DNA from: Podarcis raffonei
Taxonomy: Eukaryota; Chordata; Lepidosauria; Squamata; Lacertidae
DNA length: 64,000 bases
Direction: 5' to 3'
Assembly (NCBI RefSeq): GCF_027172205.1
Contig: NC_070613.1
Coordinates: forward strand, 6,395,501-6,459,500
Shown here: positions 21,423-31,641 of the stretch, one piece after another
Layout: each line of letters starts with the position of its first letter
Numbering within the stretch: position 1 is the first letter of the stretch
Notes under the pieces: model-generated
The model's database searches: none
The model's input: only the letters and a program-made list of their open reading frames with translations
What the model was told of the DNA's origin: nothing
Position numbers and translations under genes: made by a program

Positions 21423-24400
21423 CAAGGTATATAGCCTGATGACGACAAAGTGGGGGTGGCTTCTATGTCGGGAACGGAACCGGCCCCAAGACGGCGCTAG
21501 CAATGGGGTTCTTTTGGGGGGTCTTGCCAAATGAGCAATGCATTTCAGGACCATCTAGTGGGTTGGCAAGAAGCCTCTCGCCGCCATCCTTCACCAAGCC
21601 TGCCCCCTCGATGCAAGAGTCAGCTACCTGGAAGTGCAGACCCCTTTGCACATGTCTTGTTACTCCTAAAGAGAAGTCACGAGGTTGTGCCATGATGCTT
21701 TCAGAGTATATTCCTGGGCGGTGTCCCCTGTCAGATGGAACGGGGAGAGGGTGTGCTGGCTGCAAGGCCTGCCCTCCAGTTAAATGGCTTATCCCTGTGA
21801 TGTAGAGGGCCTGGGACTCCAGATTTGCTCAGTATGGCTCTCAGGTATCACCTCCCTTGCTGTGCTGGTTGCATTTGGGATGCCTTCCCTTCCTCTGCTT
21901 TCCCCGTTCCTTTGCTTTCCTCCTTGCCAATCCATCCTTTTCTGCGTTCCACACTTGCCAATCTATCCATTGCTGCCTCTTACATTTTCTCCTTAAGTCT
22001 GGTACCTGATAGGTTGTGCATGAACGGGAAGTCGTGTCACTTCTGGCTGCATCGATTCCAACGGCAGCCCACACCAGCTTGCAAGTTTGTGGTCAGGGCC
22101 TGGGTTTACGGAGGAAAAAGTGTGAGAATTCTGCACCCAAGGCTTTATTGCATCCAGACCACTGTTCCTCCATAGGGGGTTGTCTGTGCTAAGCAACTGT
22201 CAGTCCAAACCATGCCTCCCCTTTCCTCGCCCATTCTGCTTTAAATGACTGAAATAACCCTTTTAATTTCTAACCTCGTTGGTGGAACGCAACCTGCCCG
22301 CCTGCACAAGCAACATCTTACAACACTGCTCTGAGTGGTTGATCGGGTTTGCATGAAGACCACCACTGCACTCGCTAAAGGTTTACTAATCCATATACAT
22401 AGCCATGCCCTCCTCTGAACTGTTTAATGGCTTCCGCAAAGCAGGAGTCAGCTTTCCAAGACGAGGCTGAAACCCCAAATCTAGCATATCTGTGGGATTT
22501 TCACAGTTGACTTCAGTGGAGTCACCTGCTTCAGAGATGTGCGGCGTTTACTCCCTTGATCCTCGACAGTGAGCTGAGAAGCAGACAAGGACATTTTCTT
22601 CCTTTGCAGTGGAAAATGGAGCATTCCCTTCGGCCGCTGTCACTGAGAAGGGTTTTTAACCACTGCTTGTACCACACTCTAACCAAAAGTGCCTTAAGTA
22701 ACGCTGCAAAGACGGAACACCTGAACACTTGTGATATCTTTGTTGTGTCTCTGTGTAGAGCGGGGATGTGTGTGTGTGTGGGGGGGGGGAACCTGTGGCT
22801 CTGCAGATCTTCTGGGACTCCAGAAGTCAGTGTGCCCACCTCCCTGATGTGGCCGCCCTCAGCTTCCTCCACCTGCGCATGGATGTTGCAGATAATCAGC
22901 ATACCAGTTGCTCAGGCATCTGGACAAAGCCAGCATCTGAGGAGTACCCATAATTTGCAGGGAAATTGATCACGGTGTTACATTTGCAAGCACTTACACA
23001 TCTGCGTGTGGAAAAGCACTCAGGCAATATGTATTATATTTTCAAAATGAAATATTGAGCTGGGTCTCCCCTTGCCAAATTGCAATAGATCTCTGTGTGG
23101 TTGAAACCAAACCTCAGTTTCAGGCATGGGGAACCTATAGCTCTCATTGCCAGACTATAATATTCAGCATCCTTGACCACTGACCATGATGGCTGGACAG
23201 ACTGGGAGTCCTGCAACAAATGGATGACCACGGTCGCTTGCCCCTGCTCCATTTGGTCCTCAGAGTCTAGAGACTGCAAACGTCAGATACAGGGAGAGAC
23301 CAGTTTGCCTCAGGAACTGAGGTCGGGGTAGTGTCCTTGCCATACAATGGGTAAGCCAAAATCGTGGTCAATATTTATGATAAATTGGGATTCATTTTGG
23401 AGGAAGAGAGTCTCTTTGCTAACATAAGAAGGGGGGTTGTAAATGTATTGGGGTTGCCAACTCCCCTTTTCCAATCGGAGGCTGTGGTTTTAGCAGCTGT
23501 GTGGCAGGCAGAAGCTTGACAGGTGCAGTCCTCCCCAAAATGATGGGGAGCGTGAACACTGTTGAATTTCTGTCTGTTGTGTGGCTGCTGGAAGTATGTC
23601 TTGGAAAAGGAGGCAACCCTAGCTAACTTGTCGACAAGCAGTTAGTTGGAGGAGGGAAAATTACATATGTAATCAAGGAAACAGTAAAATAAAAGTCAAT
23701 TGCTTTCCCATCAGGCAAGGGCTCTTTAATCTCAGGGAACAGAACACAGAACAGGGACAACATCTGGGCTCCGTTTCCAATTTGGGGTAGAAGGAAATAA
23801 ATATTCCAGGGATGAAGCAGGGCTAAATCTGTTCCGGGATTCACCAGGTCTGAGCCCCAGCACCTACCTTCAGTGAAAGCTCATGGCTCAGCTTATATTT
23901 TGAAGGGATGATGGAGCAGACATTAACATCATGGCAAATCTGTGGGTCATGGAGTGAAGGCTTCATGGAAGAGAGGTCTTTCGGTGGCTACTGACCATGA
24001 TGGCTGTCCTCTGCTTCCAGCTCCTGGAAAACGCAGGAGGGGAGAGGGCTCTTGGGCTCAGATCCTGCTTACAGGTTTCCCACAGGTCAGCCATTGTGAG
24101 AACAGGATTGTGGATTAGATGGGCCATTGACTTGACGCAGCAGACTCTCCTTATGTTATGTTCGTATCCACTGCTGGCATGGAAGTCTTCCAGTTTCTTT
24201 CTTTCTTCTCTTAATATCACTCCTGGGTTACTGGGGAGAAAAACATTGAGGGCTGCCCAGAGGACCTGCAGCTACAAGTCTCTCCACAACCAACAAAAAA
24301 ATCCCCATACCTCTGCAATTTGCTGATTTTAGCACTCTTTCACTTCCTTTAAAATTCAAAACTCAAGCAGGCAGTTCTAGTTTTGGCTGAGCACCAGCGT

Positions 24401-25478
24401 AAATTGTGGTGCTGAGAAATAGGAGGGCCGTGTTTCATGGTGGCTTCCCCATACTGAAATAGTTGTGCAAATCAGCTGACATTGAGCTGTTTTCTTGCTT
24501 AAACTTTGATATAAGGAGCTCTAGAGATTTGAACAGATTGCCCCTGAGCACACACAGAGTGCACTCCCTGCTCCTCTTTGTTGCCACTGAGGAGCCCCTG
24601 TAGTTTCTCATTCAGGTGTTAGGAAGAAAGGCTTACAATTCTGGATGCAGTGAATGCAGATATATTTGAATCTCTGCTCTTTTTCCAAAAGTGTTGGAGG
24701 GTGGGTGGGAATAAAGCACTGGGAGGTTTAATAAAAAAAAATTCAGAAGGTGAGAGAAAAATAAACATATCTGCCATTTTTCATGGCAAGGAGACTCCTT
24801 GCTCCACAGTGCAACCTTCCCTTCCCTAGGGAAATAGGTTGTCCTAGATCAGGGGGCCTCCATTTGTAATGGGACTACAACTCCCATCATCCCCTGTCCA
24901 TCGGCTGGGCTGTTTGGAACTGTTGGGAGTTCAACAACCTTTCAAGGTCCACAAGCTCCCTGTTCCTGTCGGAGATGTAAATCACGCTAGGCACAAATAT
25001 TGGGTGTCATTATAAAATACCCTTTCAAAGTTTCAATTCACATGACCATTTTGATACTGTAATCAAGGCTTGATCTACACTGATCTGGAAAACGCCATAA
25101 AAATATATAGCTCCCAATGCAATTTATCTTTGGCGACAGATCGCTGCTCTACAGCACCCTCTGGTGTCACATTTGTATAACACACTTTAAAAGTTATAAC
25201 TCCCCAGTGTAGATTAGTCCCTGAAGCCGCAACCATTTTTATCTTTGTCCTGGTGAACAGCATTGTGGTCAGCAGCAGCAGCAGCACAATATCGCTATAG
25301 ACAACAGTCCACCAAGCTTCTGCTTTTGAATGAATGAAGCAAAAACAAAAACAGTGGAACCAGGGGAAGGGGGGCACTTTGCAGCAATGACTTCAGTGTC
25401 AAAATGGCTGTGTGAATATCCCACATCCCTTTTCAGACTTTGTCCTAGCAAACAGAGAGGCTTCTTGAGTTTCTTCAA
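21423..25478. other. Probable GJC2 3' UTR and flanking sequence
   Basis: No coding exon recognised. Old hAT-like relics appear at about 23122..23230 (CAGGCATGGGGAACCTATAG) and 24850..24965 (GGGACTACAACTCCCATCAT). The rest looks unique. Confidence 0.35.
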
Positions 25479-25650
25479 ACCTTTCCCATCTGTTTCCTCC
25501 AAGTCTGTGGCCACTGGCTAATCACTTGTTCCTAAAATGAGAAGAGAGCAAATCCGAAATTACAGGAAAATTCTGGCTAGTGGCCATGAACTCCCTGTAA
25601 GTTTACAATAAGGGTGCTGAAGTATCCTTTCTGACTCTTGCCCCAATGAA
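25479..25650 (-). repeat. Unclassified repeat, inverted partner of 10859..11033
   Basis: Reverse complement of 10859..11033, again touching the tail of a SINE. Confidence 0.75.
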
Positions 25651-25897
25651 GGTAAAGGTAAAGGTGAAGAGACCCCTGACCATTAGGTCCAGTTGTGGCC
25701 GACTCTGGGGTTGCTGCACTCATCTCGCTTTATTGGCCGAGGGAGCCGGCGTACAGCTTCCGGGTCATGTGGCCAGCATGACTAAGCCACTTCTGGCGAA
25801 CCAGAGCAGCGCACAGAAATGCCGTTTACCTTCCCGCCAGAGCGGTACCTATTTATCTACTTACACTTTGACGTGCTTTCGAACTGCTAGATAAATA
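25651..25897 (-). mobile_element. tRNA-derived SINE lacking its tRNA head
   Basis: Tail AAGGTAAAGGTAAAGGTGAA, body with CGTTTACCTTCCCGCC-like GCCGTTTACCTTCCCGCCAG; stops at GAACTGCTAGATAAATA where the MITE at 25898 begins. The head does not resume after it. Confidence 0.8.
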
Positions 25898-26156
25898 CCG
25901 TATTTTTCGCTCTATAAGACTCACTTTTCCCCTCCTAAAACGTAAGGGGAAATGTGTGTGCGTCTTATGGAGCGAATGCAGGCTGCACAGCTATCCCAGA
26001 AGCCAGAACAGCAAGAGGGATTGCTGCTTTCACTGTGCAGCAATCCCTCTTGCTGTTCTGGCTTCTGAGATTAAGAATATTTTTTTTCTTGTTTTTCTCC
26101 TCCAAAAACTAGGTGTGGCTTGTGGTCTGATGCGTCTTATAGAGCGAAAAATACGG
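25898..26156. mobile_element. MITE with CCGTATTTTTCGC ends and internal hairpin
   Basis: Ends CCGTATTTTTCGCTCTATAA and TTATAGAGCGAAAAATACGG, TA on each side. Inside, 25997..26026 and 26038..26067 are a perfect 30-bp inverted repeat with an 11-nt loop. Confidence 0.85.
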
Positions 26157-26899
26157 TAGATGCAAATTTAGTCAACTCCTTCTACACTCCAGTGTTACTG
26201 CAATGACCCCGGTGGGAGAAGGAAAATAGCAAGTGTTCATAGAAAGTGGCCGGCTGTTGCCAGATTTGTGCACATGCTACTTCACTTTACAGCTGCATTG
26301 GAATGCAGAAGTTATAATGAGTTTTCATTCAGAAGCCTTTCAAGGGACCCTATCATGTGGTATCCATTGCATTTAAAAAAATGTGATTCCCTGCAAAGAA
26401 CAAGCAACATACAATAATGATCTGCAGTAGAGAAAGTTTTTAAGAACCCATCGTTTTAACTATAAAAGTCAACACTTCCTCACAAGGCACCCTGGGAATT
26501 GTAGTTTTATGAAGGAGACTGAGATCTGCCACAAAGAAATTGCAACACTTTCCCTGCAGTTCCCAGGCGGTAATGTGGGAAGCTCTAACAGTTAATATGG
26601 TTTTTAAAAGGTTTCAAGTTTAAAAACCAAAACAGAAGCCAGATTATGCTGTCACTCACATTCCATTCCACTGGAAAATACTTGAAATTAACTAAAAGGC
26701 CATAACAAATCTATGCTGTTATATTACTGTTTTTTTGTACTAACTTGCAAGTTGTATGAGAAACGTTTCGAGTGCAAAACTGACTCTTTTCTCTGTAAAT
26801 ATTTTTCATGTAAATTGTTACCGGTGGATTGTATTTAGAATGATAGGACATTTAAAAAAGCAACAGCACAAAACTGTTGGATGTTCGTTGTTCAATACT

Positions 26900-26905
26900 A
26901 ATAAA
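26900..26905 (+). terminator. Candidate poly(A) signal for GJC2
   Basis: AATAAA is followed within 40 nt by the U/GU-rich TTTTGATCTGGTTTGTCG, the usual arrangement of a cleavage site. No other + strand gene lies between GJC2 and this point, so it could end a 3' UTR of about 5.5 kb that contains a SINE and a MITE. Earlier cleavage is equally possible. Confidence 0.3.
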
Positions 26906-28305
26906 ATGGAATCAAACTTTTGATCTGGTTTGTCGTATGAGAAGTGCAATGCAGTTATGCAGAAGGGTTAATGTGTCCTTCAAAGGTGTTTTTTTTAATG
27001 CAGCCACGAGGACATGTTTCCATGTTTGCTACATTATAACTCCTAACAATAAAATGCAGGGTAAAGACATACTTGATGTAAAGATTGCTGCCACCCATCA
27101 GCCAAGCTTCCTCCTGATGTCAATCACAACAGCTAAAATACCAGCACATGGAACACTGGCTCACCTGTCAATCTTCCCTGTTGCGGTTCCCCTTCAGAAA
27201 GGCTGCCCTCTCCCCATCCCTTTTCAAAAGCTCTGCGTGTTCATTAACTTATTAAAAACAAAAGGGAGTATCTGAACATCACAAAACTGCTCAGAAAATT
27301 TTAGGGGCTTCTTAGAGACGACACAGGCACTAGTCAATCAGTGCTGGGCTGGGCTCACTAATTCTTGTTGCAAAGCTGAAGAATGATTCCTTCTCAGGTT
27401 CTGTCCTGGGGGCAAAAGTTGAAGCAGATGCAGCAAGGGAAGTTCTAAATTCGTCCCACTGCTCTAGGGAAGTTGCATGTGCCCTCATAAATAGAACACA
27501 TGAGGAAATACCTTTTATTTGGTCCAAATAGTGCTGAAGGATGTTGGATGCAAGCTTTGGAGTTACACAGGAAACCTCGGGCATTTCTGCACCAGCGCTC
27601 CTTTGGGGTAGCACATTTTAGTTTGACTCTCATTGTTCTTGCACTGAGAAGTGAAAAGGCTAGGGCGTAAGCCTCATTAGAAGAAAATGAGAGGAAGTCC
27701 CATTAAAACATCTGCCAAGAAAACACAGATATGACTATACTACACAGCTATGTACCTGCATGTCAATGTGCCCCACTGAAACCAGCAGATATTACTTTTG
27801 AATAAACATGCATAGGACTGGGCCCACTCTTAACTTCAGCCTTGAATAACTGCTTTACAAAATTTACTCTTCTTCTGAATTAACTGACTAGAGAAGGCTC
27901 AGTTCATAATAGTGTAGTAGATAAGAAGGCTAAGTTGAGAAGGCTCTTGCAAAGCAGCAACCCGCAGGATCGAACCCCCAAACTTCCCCTTCCCAACTTC
28001 TAAGGCTGTGCATCAGATCCGGCCAAAACCTGAAATATAGAACTGCATTGGGCCCAATATGGGTGGTGAGATTCCTGGATCGCTCTGCATGTCCACAGCA
28101 ATCTGGGACTGTCAAGGGGCCAGCAGAAAGCCTTAAGGGGTCTGCTTTGCTCAGGGAGCAGGATCCACTGAGGCAGTAGATCCCAATGTAGATCTTTATT
28201 TCCCCCTAGTTCCTGAGGTAGATCTTCACTCACCCTTCTTCCCTGGTGGCAAGGTGTGTGTGTACCATTTTGTGGTTTGCCCCAGGTACCAGAATGTCTT
28301 GGTGA
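26906..28305. other. Intergenic stretch
   Basis: No gene recognised. A relic at about 27750..27830 resembles the repeat at 46747. Confidence 0.35.
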
Positions 28306-28391
28306 AATATCAGACTGCTGCATTCTGAATCCTATTGTTCTAGGACCAATCGGACTGCTGCATTTTGGATCCTATTCAACTCAGTACATAA
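28306..28391 (-). mobile_element. Ty3/gypsy LTR fragment (fossil)
   Basis: CTGCTGCATTCTGAATCCTA, TTCTAGGACCAATCGGACTG and CAACTCAGTACATAACA match one end of the LTR at 31720..32129. Confidence 0.75.
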
Positions 28392-28496
28392 CACTTGGGC
28401 TAACCCTGGTTATGCTAGTGTGTTCTCCACAGAAAACGTGCTGGGGAGGCAGGCCTCGACTGGACTGAATCGTCTTCCCAGCAGCGGGAGAGTGGA

Positions 28497-28697
28497 TTGA
28501 ATTGAATTTTATTATTACAGTCACAGACCAGTTCCAGCTCACTTACAATATCAGGAAAATCATAAAACACAACAGGAATACATTGAATTGCAATTGGGTA
28601 TAAGAGAGACAATTCAGATATAGCGGCAATTAAAAATATATATTAAATCTTGATCACTAAAATATAACCTAAAATTGTCATTTAAAACCTTAATCAT
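28497..28697 (-). mobile_element. Unclassified non-LTR insertion
   Basis: 201 bp starting TTGAATTGAATTTTATTATT (tail side) and flanked by an 11-bp duplication GGGAGAGTGGA at 28486..28496 and 28698..28708. Family not recognised; A/T-rich tail suggests a LINE or SINE end. Confidence 0.6.
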
Positions 28698-29509
28698 GGG
28701 AGAGTGGAGAATTCAGTCTTGCGGGGTGCAGGACACGCCTTTGCAAGCGCTTGCCTGCAGTGCCTCACGGGATTCCATGTTCCCTCCCTGCCCCAAGGCA
28801 GGATTCTGGTGACCCATTCCCCTGTGCCATTGCCAAGGCCCCACAGGGAAGGCACATGCAAAGGACCCCTGTAGCCTCTGCTTACCAGAACCCGAACTGG
28901 CCAAAGCCCAGATTCCCCTCAATTGACCCAATTCAGTTTGGGCTTTTTAGCAACATCCCGTGCACAGCCCTAATACATAAGCTCCTCTGGGAGTCTTTTT
29001 GGCCAAACAGTGGAGCAAAAATGCTTTTCATAAATGCTTTCTGACTCAATGGCATTGGATTATCACTCCCATCTTGAATCACTGAGCCCTGTGATAAGCA
29101 CAACAACATAAGCATTCATAAACTTTTTTTTCAAAAAAGTTTTTAAGGTACCACAAGACACTTTGCAGTCACAGACATAACAAAGCTACTCCTCTGTATG
29201 TTGGAACGCACACCCACCCATCAAAACAGAACGCACACTGAGATGTCTGAAAAATACTACTCTACATTCTTTAAAGCTTTCGTTAAAACTGTGGTCCTTG
29301 GAAGAAGTTTGTAAGGGGAAAAGCCCCCATGAAAGCAGCACTTAATTTGTAAACAAACACACGTAGACTTAGTCTGCATGGGGTGTCTATTTATGATAGT
29401 TATACCTCACATTTTCCAGTCAAATGTTGGCTGTTAATGTAGATCACAATTAAAATGCACACAATTCTAAGAGAGGTGCCTGGGACTACTGATTGATTGA
29501 ATTTATATA

Positions 29510-29740
29510 CAAGGTCCGTATAGTTAAAGCTATGGTTTCCCCAGTAGTGATGTATGGAAGTGAGAGTTGGACCACAAAGAAGGCTGATCACCGAAGAATT
29601 GATGCTTTTGAATTCTGGTGCTGGAGGAGACTCTTGAGAGTCCCATGGACTGCAAGAAGATCAAACCTCTCCATTCTGAAGGAAATCAGCCCTGAGTGCT
29701 CACTGGAAGGACAGCTCCTAAAACTGAGGCTCCAATACCA
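29510..29740 (+). mobile_element. RTE-BovB LINE fragment
   Basis: Encodes KVRIVKAMVSPVVMYGSESW and FEFWCWRRLLRVPWTARRSN, same domain as 2593..3080, then stops abruptly against another repeat. Confidence 0.88.
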
Positions 29741-29742
29741 CA

Positions 29743-29868
29743 CATCCTTCCACAGTGGGGACATTGGTTTCCAGGCGGGAGTTGATCATGGTGTGTATTT
29801 GCCAAGCGTGCCTTCCTCTTAGCACGTTTCTCCCTTGCGTCCTGAGTTCAAGTGTCTTCAAAGCCCAT
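29743..29868 (+). repeat. Unclassified repeat (shared with 32940..33085)
   Basis: CATCCTTCCACAGTGGGGAC, GGGAGTTGATCATGGTGTG and CCTTCCTCTTAGCACGTTTC recur at 32940..33085. Confidence 0.6.
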
Positions 29869-30099
29869 GATGGCAAGGAGAGAAGAGGAAAACTCAGGGC
29901 AACCAGTTTCTAAACAATTGTTTCTATAATGGCCAGCTGGAACAATTCAGGGGCAGAAGGTGCCTGCCCTTTTATCTTCTCCCACTGAGGCAGTCTGATG
30001 GAATGGCCACCCCTCAGATGAGAGGTGAGGGAGAGTGGGCCTGGTGGGCCTGGCCTGTCATAGCAGAACTGTTGGCCATCTCATTTTACATTTAGCTGG

Positions 30100-30168
30100 G
30101 ATTCCTGCATCACAGCGGGTTGGACTAGATGACCCTTGGGTCCCTTCCAACTCTAAAATTCTATGCCA
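30100..30168 (+). mobile_element. CR1 3' end
   Basis: GGTTGGACTAGATGACCCTT and CCAACTCTAAAATTCTATG. Confidence 0.6.
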
Positions 30169-30602
30169 GAGATTTCATACTGCATGCTAGATACTTGTAC
30201 GCTGCACATTATCCAAGCAACAATAAACAAATCTTCTGAAATAATTAGACTTAGGAAGCATATTATAAGAGAATCAAGCATGGCTCAGGGCAGCTTTCAG
30301 TAGGACTGTCCAAGTAATAATAACTCAAATATCAATATGCTGTGCAATTTGGACCCATCACTGTAGGAATAGAGAATAAAATGAGTATAGCACTTCACTG
30401 ATTCCCTGTGGAGATAGACCAGCAGGTTGCATAGGGTGTGGTATTAGTGCACTGAATCAGTCAGCATACAGGTACAGGAACACATTCCCCAAATGGTTTG
30501 AGTCCAATCAGCTTGCAGTCCTGTGCACGATTACTTGGGAGTAACGCCATCTCACTCAGCAGGGAAGGTTTGCTTCCCTGGAACTGCAGAGAGACCTTAG
30601 GA

Positions 30603-30912
30603 CAGGGGTCAGCAAACTTTTTCAGTCCACTGTCCCTCAGACCTTGTGGGGGGCTGGACATATTTTCTTTTGGGGCAGGTGGGAATGAACAAATTCCTAT
30701 GAGCCACAAATAAGAACAGCTTCTTCTCCAGAGCGATCTCGGCCCTGAATGGGAAGCCTGGACTTTGAAAGTCATCTAATCTTCCTTGCTGTACTATACT
30801 GTATTGTTTTAATTAGTGTTTTTATGGAGCGGTCAAGTAATTTCGTTGTCCCCAAGAGGGGACAATGACAATAAAGATATTATTATTATTGTTGTTGTTG
30901 TTGTTGTTGTTG

Positions 30913-30950
<38 letters not shown>

Positions 30951-31071
30951 ACCCAGAGATGCATTTTAAATAAAAGCACACATTCCACTCATATAAAAAC
31001 ATGCACCGTCCGCGGGCCGGATTTAGAAGGTGATTGGGCCGGATCTGGCCCCGGACTCTAGTTTCCCTACA
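30603..31071 (+). mobile_element. hAT-type MITE split by an L2-like LINE tail
   Basis: CAGGGGTCAGCAAACTTTTT to CTAGTTTCCCTAC, same family as 5321 and 58840. Interrupted between CACAAATAA and AACCCAGAGATGC by 30713..30952. Confidence 0.75.
30713..30952 (+). mobile_element. L2/Rex-like LINE 3' end with (TTG)n(TTA)n tail
   Basis: GGGGACAATGACAATAAAGA followed by the microsatellite, nested in the hAT element; same LINE family as 1632..2275. Confidence 0.7.
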
Positions 31072-31099
31072 AATGGAGCACGTGTAGCACAATGTAGCA

Positions 31100-31339
31100 G
31101 CAGCAGCAGCGCCTGGGCCAATGGGAGGCGGGGTTTGAAGCGACAGCCCCGCCCCCTCTCGGTGCTACACTCCACGCTGCAGTAACAAGGAACGGCCAGG
31201 AGGGTGCGCCCAAGGCAGCAAAGGAGGCCTGTGCGCCTGCGCACTCCGCCTCGCTTCCCGCCCTCAAACTCTCCGCCACACACAATATGGCGGTAGGGAG
31301 GCCGGCGCCTCTACCCTCGGCACTTTTCCTCAGGCCGCC
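31100..31339 (+). promoter_or_regulatory. IBA57: IBA57 promoter (CpG-rich, TATA-less)
   Basis: GC-rich sequence just before the IBA57 start. It holds GCCAATGGGAGG (a CCAAT box, about 31117), CCCCGCCCCCTC (GC box, about 31146), GTGCGCCTGCGCAC (31231..31244, close to the NRF1 palindrome) and CAATATGGCGGTAGG (31283..31297, a YY1-type site). NRF1 and YY1 sites are common in promoters of nuclear-encoded mitochondrial genes, which fits the gene. Sites were called by eye. Confidence 0.6.
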
Positions 31340-31641
31340 ATGCTGGTGAGGGCGAGCGCAGCGCTGCGGAGGGGCCTCCCTCGCAGGCTGCGCTTCGGCA
31401 GCGAAGGAAGGAGGCTGAGCGGCGGACGAGGCGAGGAACCGACCGCCGGCTGCTTTCCGCTGAGCCGCGTCCTGCTCCGTTTCCAAGGCCCGGAGGCGGT
31501 GACCTTCCTCCAGGGCTTGCTGACCAATGACGTGACGCGTTTGGCGGCGGTGGAGGGCGGGGCTGCGGACGCGCCTCGCGCCATCTACGCGCATGCCCTC
31601 AACGTCCAGGGGAGGTGCCTCTATGACGTCATTCTGTACAG
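31340..31641 (+). CDS. IBA57: IBA57 exon 1 (coding part)
   Basis: From the ATG in GCCGCCATGC, a strong Kozak context, to donor ACAG/GTCAGT; ends in phase 2. Encodes the targeting peptide and the first block of the N-domain. CpG-rich. An antisense open frame across it is a composition shadow. Confidence 0.93.

Noticed and set aside
31067-31594. Minus-strand open frame over IBA57 exon 1
   Set aside because: Composition shadow of a CpG-rich exon and promoter.
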